This document shows positions 7,095 through 14,895 of a DNA stretch of 36,595 nt, piece after piece (the first letter of the stretch is position 1; the number at the start of each line of letters is the position of its first letter). The stretch spans positions 1-36,595 of the forward strand of contig DWYI01000013.1 of the NCBI GenBank assembly GCA_019118765.1, given 5' to 3'. The notes under the pieces were generated by a model. The model was not told the DNA's origin. It searched no databases and saw nothing but the letters and a program-made list of their open reading frames with translations. The translations under genes were made by a program, and so were the position numbers. This DNA is from Candidatus Allofournierella merdavium (GTDB lineage: Bacteria > Bacillota > Clostridia > Oscillospirales > Ruminococcaceae).

Positions 7095-8453
7095 TCACTT
7101 CTTTTTCAGGTATTTGGGCAGCACAAAGAAGTAAAGCCCGCCGCCCACAAAGAAGATCAGCAGCACGCTGAGGATGCCCCAGGGGGCGGCGGCGGTGTCC
7201 ACCGCGGCCAGCTGCTCGGCGGTGGCGCTCACCCGGTCCAGGCCCTGATTTTTCAGCATCACGTCCCCCGCCAGCGCGCTGGTAAAGCCAACCAGCGCCG
7301 GGCCCATGATGGCCGAGAACTTGCCGAAGATGTCGTAGAAGCCGAAGAACTCACCGGAGCGGTTCTTGTCGGGGATGAGTTTGCCGAACATGCTGCGGCT
7401 CAGCGCCTGGATGCCGCCCTGGCTGGTGGCCACCATGATGGCCATGACCCAGAACTGCCAGACCTCCCGCAGGAAGAAACCGAAGACGGTGACGCACATG
7501 TACACGCAGATGCCCACGCCCACCATGAACCGGGCGCCGAACTTCTCGCTGGCCTTGATGTAGAGCAGCGCGAAGGGCAGGCCCAGCACCTGCACCAGCA
7601 AGAGGGCCAGCAGCATGCTGGTGGAGTCCAGGCCCAGGGTGTCGCCGTAGCTGGTGGACATATGGATGATGGTGTTCACACCGTCGATGTAGAAGAAGTA
7701 GGCGATGAGGAAGACGAACATCTGCTTGTAGCGGAAGATCTCCTTCACGGTGGAGCCGATGCCCTTGAGGGCCTCGGCCACCGCGCCCTTTTTGCGGGGC
7801 ACGAAGCTCACCTGCTCCACGTTTTTCAGCAGCGGGAAGCTGAACACGAACCACCACACGGCGGTGAGGCCGAAGGCGAAGGAGAGGCAGAAGAGCATGG
7901 CGTCGCTGCCCAGGATGAGATTCAGCAGCAGGAAGATGAGCAGCGGGATGGTGGAGCCGCCGATGTACCCCAGGCCGTAGCCCATGGTGGAGACCTTGTC
8001 CATCCGCTCCTCGGTGGTGACGTCGTTCAGAAAGCTGTCGTAATAGAGGTTGGCGCCGGCAAAGCCGATGGTGGACAGGATATACAGCACCAGGATGGCC
8101 AGGCCCACCTTCTCCGCCGTGCCGGGGGTGACGAAATCCAGCTGAGGGGTGACGGCCAGCCCCGCGCAGCTGAGCACGCCCACCAGCATGAAGATGGTGA
8201 ACAGCTTTTTCCGGAAGCCCTCAAAGTCGCCGAAGACCCCCAGCACCGGCGCGGCCAGCGCCACGATGGCCATGGCCGCGCTGGTGGCGTAGCCCCAGAC
8301 GGTCATGCCGGAGGCGGCGTCCTGCATATAGCCCGCCACCGTGTTGAAAAAGATGGGCAGGATGGTGACTACCACCACCGAGTGCGCGCTGTTGGCCCAG
8401 TCGTACATCATCCAGCTGATCTCTTTTTTGGTGTATCCCCGCAAAAATTTCAT
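7095..8453 (-). CDS. UMF1-family MFS transporter
   Basis: A 452-residue polytopic membrane protein of the UMF1/Atg22-like major facilitator group (PF11700). The N-terminal YDWANSA motif at residues 17-23 is diagnostic, and about twelve hydrophobic segments are spread along the length. The best-known relative, yeast Atg22, exports amino acids from the vacuole; bacterial members have no proven substrate, though amino-acid or small-metabolite export is the usual suggestion. GAGGTGAG precedes the ATG. The gene is a single-gene unit with its own promoter and terminator. The family call is firm, the substrate unknown. Confidence 0.88.
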   Translation of the reverse strand: MKFLRGYTKKEISWMMYDWANSAHSVVVVTILPIFFNTVAGYMQDAASGMTVWGYATSAAMAIVALAAPVLGVFGDFEGFRKKLFTIFMLVGVLSCAGLAVTPQLDFVTPGTAEKVGLAILVLYILSTIGFAGANLYYDSFLNDVTTEERMDKVSTMGYGLGYIGGSTIPLLIFLLLNLILGSDAMLFCLSFAFGLTAVWWFVFSFPLLKNVEQVSFVPRKKGAVAEALKGIGSTVKEIFRYKQMFVFLIAYFFYIDGVNTIIHMSTSYGDTLGLDSTSMLLALLLVQVLGLPFALLYIKASEKFGARFMVGVGICVYMCVTVFGFFLREVWQFWVMAIMVATSQGGIQALSRSMFGKLIPDKNRSGEFFGFYDIFGKFSAIMGPALVGFTSALAGDVMLKNQGLDRVSATAEQLAAVDTAAAPWGILSVLLIFFVGGGLYFFVLPKYLKKK

Positions 8454-8482
8454 GGTCTCACCTCACACATTTCTTACATTTC

Positions 8483-8511
8483 AGTGTAACACGTCCTTCC
8501 CCGAAACACAA
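8483..8511 (-). promoter_or_regulatory. Candidate extended -10 promoter for UMF1 gene
   Basis: Minus strand TTGTGT, 17-base spacer, then TACACT preceded by TGT (extended -10 TGn). It sits 30 bases before the start codon and abuts the terminator of the upstream operon. Confidence 0.45.
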
Positions 8512-8512
8512 C

Positions 8513-8545
8513 AAAAGCCCCCGTAAAAAAATACGGGAGCTTTTT
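8513..8545 (-). terminator. Terminator of the sigma-factor operon
   Basis: An AT-closed hairpin (AAAGCtCCCGTA-type arms around an A/T loop) is followed on the minus strand by CTTTTGTTGT. It lies ~90 bases after the last gene of the sigma operon. Confidence 0.7.
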
Positions 8546-8636
8546 GTCAGTTGTTTTGCGTCGATTTTACAAAGGCCCGGGGCGGGGCGGACCCGCGGGA
8601 ACCGACGCGGCGGCCCGCCCCGCGAAAAACGCCCTG

Positions 8637-9692
8637 TCAGGCGGCGGGCGCGGTCTCGGCGGCGGGTTCCGGCGCGGTCTCGGCGGCGGGTTCCGGCGCG
8701 GACGTGACGGCGGGTTCCTGCGCGGACGTGACGGCGGGTTCCGGCGCGGACGTGGCGGCGGGCCCGGTCTGCCCGTCGGCCGCCCGGGCGGCGATCTCGT
8801 CCTCCTCCGCCCAGTAGTAGTCGCCGTCGTCGTCGGTGATGTACTGCTGGTGGCGGGCCAGGCCGGCCAGGGTGTCGGCGCTGGCGCTCATGGCAAAGTC
8901 GCCGTAAAGATCCAGGTCCCACTGGTCGGCGTCGTCGCCCCAGAAGAAGTAGACCTGGGTGACGCCGGCCTGCCGCAGGGCGGGCAGCAGGGCGGCCACC
9001 CGGGCGGCGAAGTCGTCGGCGCTTTCCACCGTGCCGCCCAGGGTGATGTTCGCCCCCACCTGGTCGCCGGGGCGCAGGTCGGCGGCGGTCATCTGGCGGT
9101 CAAAATCCCCGGTGGACAGGTTCACCCACACGCTGCAGCGCAGCAGGTCCTGGTCGCCCAGCTGCTCGAAAAGCTGTTCCTCCAATTCGCCCGCCAGCCG
9201 CTGCTGGGTGAGGGCGCGGTCGGGGCCGTACCAGCGCCACACCACCGGCAGGGTGGCGGCGCACAGGCTGGCGCAGATGAGCACAAAGCCCACGAAAGCG
9301 GAGAGGAAGTCGAACTTGATGCGCCGGCCGTCCGGGTGGGCGGTGGCCCACAGCACCTCCGCCCCCAGGAACACCAGCACCAGCGGGGCCAGCTTGGCGG
9401 CGAACACCACGTCGAAGTTTGGCACAAAGAAGGCGGCGGTGATCACAAGGCCGGTGGCGATGAGGGCCAGGCCCAGGGTGAAGGTGCCCACCCGGCGCAC
9501 CGGCGGGCGGGGCGGCAGCGGCGGCGGGCAGGGCGCGGCGGGGGTCCGGACGCCGGCGGCGTCCTGGGCGGCCGGGCCGGCTTCGCCGGGGGCCTTGTCG
9601 GCGCCGTTCAGCCCCTGCGCCGGGGCAAAGGCGGGATCTTCCTGCCCGCTCTGCTGCGGGGGCAGGCCGTTCACGCGGTTTTCCTCGCTCAT
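8637..9692 (-). CDS. Membrane protein with LiaF/DUF5668-like transmembrane region, unknown function
   Basis: A 351-residue protein that I do not recognise as a named family. Residues 1-67 are Gly/Ala/Pro-rich and probably cytoplasmic. Residues ~68-155 contain about four hydrophobic helices, the first pair (TLGLALIATGLVI, then LAPLVLVFLGAEVLW) resembling the LiaI/LiaF-type DUF5668 region seen in envelope-stress proteins. Residues ~156-300 form a soluble, acidic alpha/beta-looking domain with DDADQWDLDLYGDF and DDDGDYYW stretches. The C-terminus is a degenerate Glu/Pro/Ala/Thr repeat encoded by 24-bp DNA repeats. It is the last of four genes in an ECF sigma operon and starts 3 bases from its neighbour's stop, so it may be part of the signal-sensing machinery. 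That role is inference. Confidence 0.75.
   Translation of the reverse strand: MSEENRVNGLPPQQSGQEDPAFAPAQGLNGADKAPGEAGPAAQDAAGVRTPAAPCPPPLPPRPPVRRVGTFTLGLALIATGLVITAAFFVPNFDVVFAAKLAPLVLVFLGAEVLWATAHPDGRRIKFDFLSAFVGFVLICASLCAATLPVVWRWYGPDRALTQQRLAGELEEQLFEQLGDQDLLRCSVWVNLSTGDFDRQMTAADLRPGDQVGANITLGGTVESADDFAARVAALLPALRQAGVTQVYFFWGDDADQWDLDLYGDFAMSASADTLAGLARHQQYITDDDGDYYWAEEDEIAARAADGQTGPAATSAPEPAVTSAQEPAVTSAPEPAAETAPEPAAETAPAA
8647..8766. repeat. Five 24-bp tandem repeats in the gene's 3' end
   Basis: Five consecutive 24-base units begin at 8647, 8671, 8695, 8719 and 8743. Units 1-2 are identical; units 3-4 differ from them in the middle and from each other at one base; unit 5 diverges at its end. 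They encode eight-residue repeats of the type EPAVTSAP/EPAAETAP. The length keeps the frame, so copy number could vary without breaking the protein. Confidence 0.95.
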
Positions 9693-9695
9693 GGT

Positions 9696-10250
9696 TCACA
9701 CCTCCCCTTTGAATTCGGTGTAGTCCGGCTCGGCGGACTTGTTCTTCTTGCCGCCCTTCACCAGCCGCAGGCCCAGCGCGATGAACACGATGCCCACCGC
9801 CAGCCCGGGGATGCCCCGGACGATGCTGTTCACCAGCTGGCCCAGCGTCGTGTCCCAGCCGATGAGGTCCACCAGCGTGGACAGCCAGGGGGCCACAAAG
9901 CTCTGGTACAGCCCGGCCATCCCCAGCAGCACCAGGCACCAGCCCAGCACCCGCTGGCGGCCGGCCACCAGGCGGGCCAGGTCCTCGCCGCCGCCCCAGC
10001 CCAACAGGAAGGCGTCCGCCGGGGCGGTGCCCTGGTGCAGCTGGGCCCGCAGGTTGAGGCTGTCGAAAAAGCTGTACATATACACCACCGCGCTGAGCAC
10101 CATCACCACGGGGAAGAACACCCCGCCGATCATCAGCGGGATCACGAAGCAGATCACCTGGGTGAGGCCCCGCTTCATGTAGCCCTGGTACATCTGGCCT
10201 GCGCCGGGGATGAAGGAGAAGCAGAGGGTGAGGAATCCGTTTTTATACAT
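9696..10250 (-). CDS. TM2-like small membrane protein
   Basis: A 184-residue membrane protein. The N-terminus carries the FIPGAGQMYQGYMKRGL pattern typical of TM2/DUF5683-like domains (Pro-Gly-x-Gly-x-x-Tyr followed by two hydrophobic helices), then more hydrophobic segments near residues 30-65, 100-120 and 140-162 and a basic tail (KGGKKNKS). No enzyme motif is visible. AAAGGAG lies ahead of the ATG, which starts one base after the anti-sigma stop codon. Its place between the anti-sigma gene and another membrane protein suggests a co-regulated envelope function, but the role is unknown. Confidence 0.75.
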   Translation of the reverse strand: MYKNGFLTLCFSFIPGAGQMYQGYMKRGLTQVICFVIPLMIGGVFFPVVMVLSAVVYMYSFFDSLNLRAQLHQGTAPADAFLLGWGGGEDLARLVAGRQRVLGWCLVLLGMAGLYQSFVAPWLSTLVDLIGWDTTLGQLVNSIVRGIPGLAVGIVFIALGLRLVKGGKKNKSAEPDYTEFKGEV

Positions 10251-10251
10251 A

Positions 10252-10848
10252 TCAGTCCACTCCTTTGGTTTGCGTCGATGTGGGGTCGCTCTGGGGGTCG
10301 GGCAGATCGTCGGTCTGGGTGGAGGCGTCCACCATGGCCGGGGCGTCGCCTTGGCCGGCGCGGCCGGCCTCGCTCTTTGGCAGCGGGGCCTGGTAGGCGG
10401 GGCGCAGCGCGCTCTGCACCTTTTCCGACCAGTCGCTCACCGCCCGCAGGATGGCGCTGCCCGCGTCCTCCTGCCGCTGGCTCTGGCTGACGGCGGGGGG
10501 CGTGAACTCGCCGCCGGCCACCGCGAAGATGCCCGCCACGTTGGCGAACACGCCGGTGTACCACAGCGCGCCGGTGATGAGCACCGCGGCGGCCGCCGCC
10601 GTGTAGCGGCTGGCCAGCGCCTGCAGGGCCCGGCGGCGCAGCCGGCGCATCACCGGCAGGGTCTGGTCGGTGGCGGGCGTTTGGAGCGCGCCCTCCTCCA
10701 GCAGGGCGGTGTAGCGCACCAGGCAGGCGTCGCAGAAGCTGAGATGTTCCGCCGCTTCCAGCCGGCCCAGTTCGTCCAGCCCGCCGTCCACCAGGGCCCG
10801 CAGCCCCTCGTCGGTGAGATGGCCGTCTTCCCGGAACAATTCGGTCAT
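10252..10848 (-). CDS. Anti-sigma factor with zinc-binding motif, single-pass membrane
   Basis: A 198-residue protein placed as the anti-sigma partner of the ECF factor. Residues ~34-44 carry the zinc anti-sigma pattern His-x3-Cys-x2-Cys (HLSFCDAC). A basic stretch (MRRLRRRAL) precedes one transmembrane helix around residues 82-110, followed by a ~90-residue Ser/Gln/Thr/Pro-rich extracellular part. The ATG overlaps the sigma factor stop codon (ATGA); the longer in-frame upstream extension only mirrors the sigma gene and was rejected. Topology and operon position fit a membrane-tethered inhibitor releasing the sigma factor upon an envelope signal. The signal is unknown. Confidence 0.85.
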   Translation of the reverse strand: MTELFREDGHLTDEGLRALVDGGLDELGRLEAAEHLSFCDACLVRYTALLEEGALQTPATDQTLPVMRRLRRRALQALASRYTAAAAAVLITGALWYTGVFANVAGIFAVAGGEFTPPAVSQSQRQEDAGSAILRAVSDWSEKVQSALRPAYQAPLPKSEAGRAGQGDAPAMVDASTQTDDLPDPQSDPTSTQTKGVD

Positions 10849-11369
10849 TGCATCCCGCTCCTTTCCCTGATTTTTTGCTGTAACATCTTTTTCGCCCGGA
10901 ACAGCTGGGTGTGCACCGTTTTGGGCGGCCGGCGCAGCGCCCGGGAGATCTCCTCCACGCTGCGCTCCTCCAGAAAGTACAGCACCGACACCTTTAAATA
11001 GGGTTCCTTCAGCGAGCGCACCATCGCCTGGATGGCCTCGGCCTCGTCCCGGGTGACGGTGAGGTCCTCCGGGCCGGGCGGGGCGGCCGCGCCGGGGGGC
11101 GGCGCCTGGGGCATCCCCTCGTCGCCGGGGGCGCTCACCCGCCGTGCCCAGGCGCTCTTGAGGTGGTCTCTGGCCTTGTTGGTGGCGATGCGGGCCAGCC
11201 AGGGCTTGTAGTGCTCGGGCGGGCAGGAATCCATGTGGGTGAAGGCGGACACGAAGGTGTCCTGGGTCAGGTCCTCGGCCAGCTGAGGGTCCTGCACCAG
11301 CTGGTAGCACACGGTGTACACCAGCCGCTGGTATTGCTCTACCAGCCCCGCAAACTGTGCATTTGTCAC
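10845..11369 (-). CDS. ECF-type RNA polymerase sigma factor
   Basis: A 174-residue extracytoplasmic-function sigma factor. Region 2 spans ~7-75 (LVYTVCYQLVQDPQLAEDLTQDTF, the polymerase- and -10-binding part) and region 4 spans ~112-168 with the helix-turn-helix RSVEEISRALRRPPKTVHTQLFRAKK. An Ala/Pro/Gly-rich linker joins them. The start codon is GTG at 11369; no ATG in this frame precedes region 2. A GGCGGTGAG stretch is the only ribosome-binding candidate and is weak, which could keep expression low. It heads a four-gene operon with its anti-sigma factor. A sequence resembling an ECF promoter lies upstream, consistent with autoregulation, which is typical but not proven here. Confidence 0.9.
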   Translation of the reverse strand: MTNAQFAGLVEQYQRLVYTVCYQLVQDPQLAEDLTQDTFVSAFTHMDSCPPEHYKPWLARIATNKARDHLKSAWARRVSAPGDEGMPQAPPPGAAAPPGPEDLTVTRDEAEAIQAMVRSLKEPYLKVSVLYFLEERSVEEISRALRRPPKTVHTQLFRAKKMLQQKIRERSGMQ

Positions 11370-11409
11370 GCCGGCGTCTCACCGCCCTTTCCCCTCGCTG
11401 TGTCTATGT

Positions 11410-11436
11410 AACGATCCGGCGGGGCCGGTTTCTTCA
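11410..11436 (-). promoter_or_regulatory. Candidate ECF autoregulatory promoter
   Basis: On the minus strand a TGAAGAAAC -35-like element is followed after 14 bases by CGTT. ECF promoters usually have an AAC-containing -35 and a CGTN -10 about 16-17 bases apart, so the fit is partial. Confidence 0.35.
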
Positions 11437-11445
11437 GCCTCGCGC

Positions 11446-11472
11446 AAAAAAACCCGGACCTTTGGCCCGGGG
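11446..11472 (-). terminator. Terminator after GntR regulator gene
   Basis: Minus-strand hairpin CCCGGGCC / GGTCCGGG with a four-base loop, followed by seven T residues, right after the GntR gene stop. Confidence 0.85.
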
Positions 11473-11478
11473 CGCGTT

Positions 11479-12201
11479 TCAGCGGGTGAGATTCACGCTG
11501 AACACATATTTTTCGCCGCTGTAATCGCAGGTGACGTAGTACAGCGGGCGGCCGTCCTGCAGGTGCATGGTGCAGCGCATGGTCAGCACCGGCACCCCGG
11601 GGTGGAGCCCCAGCATCTTTTGCAGCTGGGGGCCGGGGGTCTCCGCCTCCAGCGTGATGCGGCCGTTGCCCAGCTGCAGGTGATACACATCCTCGTAGAT
11701 GTGGTATAGCGAGGTGCCCTCCCCCAGATGGGTGTGCATCCCCGGGCAGATCTCGCTGGAGACATAGGCCACCTCGTAGGCCATGGGGCGGCCGTCCGCT
11801 TTGCGCAGCCGGGTGATGACATAGGCCCGCTCCCCCCGGGAGAAACCCAGTTCCCGGCGCACCAGGGCGGGCAGGTCGGCGGTGAACTGGATGGACAGCA
11901 GCTCCGACGAGGGCTCCAGCCCCCGGCGGCGCATCTGCTCAGAAAAACTCTCCATGCGGGAGAGGCCGTAGTCCGCCTTTTCGATGCGCACAAAGGTGCC
12001 CGCCGCCACCTTGCGCTTAATATAGCCCTCCTCCTCCAGCCTGGAAAAGGCCCGGCGCACCGTGTCGCGGCTCACGCCGTACTGCTTCACCAGGTCGCAC
12101 TCCGGCGGAAGACGCTCGCCCGGGCGCAGCCGCCCGGTGTCGATCTTCTCCTTGAACTCATTGTACATCTTCATATACAAAAAGTCTTTACCCTTTTCCA
12201 T
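11479..12201 (-). CDS. GntR-family (HutC type) transcriptional regulator
   Basis: A 240-residue GntR regulator. Residues ~5-75 are the winged helix-turn-helix (LPPECDLVKQYGVSRDTVRRAFSRLEEEGYI) and residues ~95-235 the UTRA ligand-binding domain of the HutC subfamily. AAAGGAG lies directly ahead of the ATG at 12201; an earlier in-frame start at 12234 has no good ribosome binding site. It is the third gene of a unit with a TIM-barrel protein and an EIIC-like transporter, so a sugar-phosphate from that pathway is the likely effector. A cluster of TTGTAT half-sites ahead of the transporter gene is a plausible target. Effector and target are inferred. Confidence 0.92.
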   Translation of the reverse strand: MEKGKDFLYMKMYNEFKEKIDTGRLRPGERLPPECDLVKQYGVSRDTVRRAFSRLEEEGYIKRKVAAGTFVRIEKADYGLSRMESFSEQMRRRGLEPSSELLSIQFTADLPALVRRELGFSRGERAYVITRLRKADGRPMAYEVAYVSSEICPGMHTHLGEGTSLYHIYEDVYHLQLGNGRITLEAETPGPQLQKMLGLHPGVPVLTMRCTMHLQDGRPLYYVTCDYSGEKYVFSVNLTR

Positions 12202-12229
12202 ACGCTCTCCTTTCTCCGCCGCGGATACG

Positions 12230-12260
12230 GGCAAAGCCCGCCGCGCACAGCGCGGCGGGC
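12230..12260 (-). terminator. Stem-loop between TIM-barrel and GntR genes
   Basis: An 11-bp perfect stem (GCCCGCCGCGC and its complement, three-base loop) at 12236-12260 followed on the minus strand by only TTT. It probably attenuates or processes the transcript rather than stopping it fully. Confidence 0.5.
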
Positions 12261-12280
12261 GGAGCCCAAAAAAATCTGCT

Positions 12281-13114
12281 TTACAGGAACTGACGGACCG
12301 CCTTCTGGGCCGCCTCCTCCACCATGTTGTCGATGGCGGTGCCCACCACCAGGATGTTCACCTTGGTGTCCTTGAAGGCCTTGAAGTTGACGGTGTTGAT
12401 GCCGCCCTCGGCCAGGGTGGGCACCTTGACGGCCTCCACCATGGCCATGACCCGCTCCTTCATCAGGGAGGGGATCTCGCCGGCGGCCACGCCCTCGTAG
12501 CTCATGCCGGTCATCATGCCGATCATGTCGGTGCCGATCTCCTCCATCTGCCTGGCCACCTTGTAGACCTCTTCGGGGGTCTCGGCGGGCAGGCCGAAGG
12601 TGTGCAGGTCGCTGGGGCGGCCGATGTAGGCGTCCACCAGCAGGCCGTAGCGGTGGGCCATGGTCACCAGCTCCTCCAGGTCCTTCAGGGAGGACTTGTG
12701 GGTGTGCAGGCCGTCGGCGCCCGCCAGCGCCATCTTCATGAAGTCCTGCTCGGTGAGGGGATGGGGCACCACCTCGGTGAAGCCGCCGGGGATGCCCACG
12801 GTGATGTACACATCCGAGGGCACCACGCTGCGCACGCCCCGGGTGACCTCCGCCATCTGATCCACGGTGATCTCGTGGCGGATGGCCTCGGCGTCGTGCA
12901 TCACGGTGACGCCCTTGTGGCCCCGGGCCAGCGCCACGGCGGGGTGGTTGGGCTCCAGCATCTTCACGCCGGCCTGCACCACGGCGCGGGCCATGCGGGC
13001 GTCGTCCCCGGTGATGCCGGTGCTGAGGATGGTGTGGCCGCCGCCCTCCTCCAGCGCTTTCTTGACCTTTGCCATGCCAAGGCTCATCCGTTTGGCCATA
13101 TCGTTGGAAAACAT
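12281..13114 (-). CDS. TIM-barrel protein, possible sugar-phosphate enzyme
   Basis: A 277-residue protein with the look of a (beta/alpha)8 barrel. Repeated strand-like ends (TILSTGI, VKMLEPN, VTVMHD, VYITVGIPGG, ADGLHTHKSS, LLVDAYIGRP) and a C-terminal PTLAEGGINTVN...ILVVGTAI segment resemble the phosphate-binding half of NanE/HisA-type barrels. I cannot assign a named enzyme. It has a good ribosome binding site (AAGAGG) and lies 43 bases after the EIIC-like transporter gene and ahead of a GntR regulator, so it probably acts on the transported sugar or its phosphate, for example as an epimerase or aldolase. That is inference from fold and neighbours. Confidence 0.7.
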   Translation of the reverse strand: MFSNDMAKRMSLGMAKVKKALEEGGGHTILSTGITGDDARMARAVVQAGVKMLEPNHPAVALARGHKGVTVMHDAEAIRHEITVDQMAEVTRGVRSVVPSDVYITVGIPGGFTEVVPHPLTEQDFMKMALAGADGLHTHKSSLKDLEELVTMAHRYGLLVDAYIGRPSDLHTFGLPAETPEEVYKVARQMEEIGTDMIGMMTGMSYEGVAAGEIPSLMKERVMAMVEAVKVPTLAEGGINTVNFKAFKDTKVNILVVGTAIDNMVEEAAQKAVRQFL

Positions 13115-13157
13115 CTCAAATAACCTCTTTTCTCAGTTGTTGCCGTTTCGCGGCGGT

Positions 13158-14723
13158 TTATTCTTTGGTCTTGACGGGCAGGCGGTTGGCCACCACGGTG
13201 ATGACGAAGGCCAGCGCCATGGCCACCAGCATGCACAGCGCGAACTGCAGGGTGTGGCCCTCGTTGGCCAGGAAGGGGGCCATCACCGAGGGGACGTAGG
13301 CGGTACCCCGCACCCCCAGCAGGCCCACCAGCGCGCTGGCCACGGTGGAGGCCAGGATGGCGCCGCCGAACACCAGCTTGTTGGAGAACATGAAGGGATA
13401 GGACGCCTCCACAAAGGTGCCGAAGCCCAGGTTGATCAAAAAGCCGGGCAGAGCCACCGCCGCGTCGCTCTTCTGGCGGGGGAACAGCACATTGGCCAGG
13501 GTGATGCCGGCGGACACCATGACCAGGCCGGTCATGTCGACGGCGCCCAGGAAGGAGAAGCCGGTGCTCTCCATCTCCAGCAGCACGATGGGCAGGATGG
13601 CCGCGTGGTACACGCCGCCGATGATGGCGGGCCAGATCAGCAGGCCGGCCACCGCGCCCGCCAGCAGCGGGCTGAAGGTGAGGCAGGCCTCGATGATGGT
13701 TTTTACCAGGTTGCCGAACCACAGCGCCACCGGCGCGATGGCGTACATTCCGGCAAAGCCCGCGATCAGGCCGGCCAGGCCGCCCGCCGCGATGTTGGCG
13801 GTGGTGCCGGGCACCTTGTGCTTGAAGCAGAAGGTGATGATGTAGTAGGCCAGGATGCCCGCCAGGATGCCCGCGATCAGGCCGCCCAGGATGCCGCCGT
13901 CCACAGACATGATGCCCGCGATGACGCCGGCCACGATGCCCACCTCGTCCAGGCCGGACACCTGCTTGGCGGCGATGGCCGCCAGGATCACCGGCAGGAT
14001 GCCGATGAGGGTGTTGAACACATCCTCCAGGCCGCCCAGGCCGGGGATCTTGCTCAGGGCCAGGCACAGGGCCATGGCGATGAAGCCGGGCATGGAGGCC
14101 ATCATGATGCCGCGGAAGTTGATGCGCTTGAACACCGAGCCCTGGGCCTGGGTGCTGCCGGCGGCGGAGGAGCCGATCACCGGCATGTACTTGAGCCCCC
14201 ACTCCTTTGCCAGCGCCGACACAAAGGCCACCGCGCGGGTGCGGTTGGTGGTGCCGGTGGTGCCGGAGGCGGAGACCACCCGCACGCCCGCCGCCTGGGT
14301 GTTGGCGATGGAGGTGCCGCCGGTGCCCACCGCGGGGATCTTTTTGCGGGCCGCGGCCGCCACCGCCTTGCTGTTGACCCCCTTGGGGTCGCTGCTCATC
14401 AGCACAAGGCCGTCGATGGCGCCCTCGTCGATCAGCTTCGCCAGCTGCTCGTCCAGCGCCGCCGCCTGCTGGTTGATCTCCTTGAGGGCGGCCGCCTCGC
14501 CGCACACCACCTGCCCGCCCTCCAGGGTGTAGAGCCGGGCTTTGGTGTCCATGGAAATGTTGTCCATCGTGGCCTCGGCGCCGATGAACTGAATAAACGA
14601 AACCTCGATCCCGGCAGAGTCGGCCTGGGTGAAGATCTCCTTCATCATGGCTTTCGGGTCGCTGCCGCCCTGGTTGTACAGATTGCCGCCGCTGCTTCCG
14701 ATCACCGCAATGTTCTTGCTCAT
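13158..14723 (-). CDS. PTS EIIC-like membrane transporter with unusual N-terminal domain
   Basis: A 521-residue protein. Residues ~1-190 form a soluble Rossmann-like domain (MSKNIAVIGSSGGN; LVLMSSDPKGVNSKAV; AVGTGGTSIANTQAAGVRVVSASGTTG) that I cannot name. Residues ~200-515 are highly hydrophobic with about ten membrane segments and the glycine-rich pattern of fructose-type EIIC permeases (VAGVIAGIMSVDGGILGGLIAGILAG). The N-terminal domain lacks the CPTGIAHT phosphocysteine motif of EIIB, and no EIIA or EIIB gene is nearby, so the phosphorylation route is unclear. The ATG at 14723 has AAAGGAGAG; an earlier in-frame start was rejected. It leads an operon with the TIM-barrel protein and GntR regulator. 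Confidence 0.75.
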   Translation of the reverse strand: MSKNIAVIGSSGGNLYNQGGSDPKAMMKEIFTQADSAGIEVSFIQFIGAEATMDNISMDTKARLYTLEGGQVVCGEAAALKEINQQAAALDEQLAKLIDEGAIDGLVLMSSDPKGVNSKAVAAAARKKIPAVGTGGTSIANTQAAGVRVVSASGTTGTTNRTRAVAFVSALAKEWGLKYMPVIGSSAAGSTQAQGSVFKRINFRGIMMASMPGFIAMALCLALSKIPGLGGLEDVFNTLIGILPVILAAIAAKQVSGLDEVGIVAGVIAGIMSVDGGILGGLIAGILAGILAYYIITFCFKHKVPGTTANIAAGGLAGLIAGFAGMYAIAPVALWFGNLVKTIIEACLTFSPLLAGAVAGLLIWPAIIGGVYHAAILPIVLLEMESTGFSFLGAVDMTGLVMVSAGITLANVLFPRQKSDAAVALPGFLINLGFGTFVEASYPFMFSNKLVFGGAILASTVASALVGLLGVRGTAYVPSVMAPFLANEGHTLQFALCMLVAMALAFVITVVANRLPVKTKE

Positions 14724-14782
14724 GCTTTCTCTCCTTTCAACTCCTCTGGGATTTCCTCGAGGAAATATCCGGACAAGAATCA

Positions 14783-14810
14783 ACTATAGGCAACAACGGC
14801 TGGATTACAA
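14783..14810 (-). promoter_or_regulatory. Promoter for EIIC-TIM barrel-GntR operon
   Basis: Minus strand TTGTAA, 16-base spacer and TATAGT about 60 bases ahead of the start codon at 14723. Confidence 0.7.
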
Positions 14811-14829
14811 GAGGTAAAAGCGCCAATGT

Positions 14830-14883
14830 TTTTGTATAGTTTTTATATTTTTTAAACAAAAACAGCTTGTTTTTTATACAAAA
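14830..14883. promoter_or_regulatory. Inverted repeat, upstream of the EIIC operon promoter
   Basis: Arms TTTTGTATA (14830-14838) and TATACAAAA (14875-14883) are exact complements separated by 36 AT-rich bases. They share the TTGTAT core with the next palindrome and lie just upstream of the EIIC operon -35, a position suiting a regulator site. Confidence 0.45.
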
Positions 14884-14895
14884 TGCATACATTCA

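Noticed and set aside
8647-8766. CRISPR array
   Set aside because: The 24-bp units are directly contiguous without spacers and encode an in-frame protein tail.
10849-11382. N-terminal extension of the anti-sigma gene
   Set aside because: Frame-shifted copy of the sigma factor gene; the true ATG overlaps the sigma stop codon.
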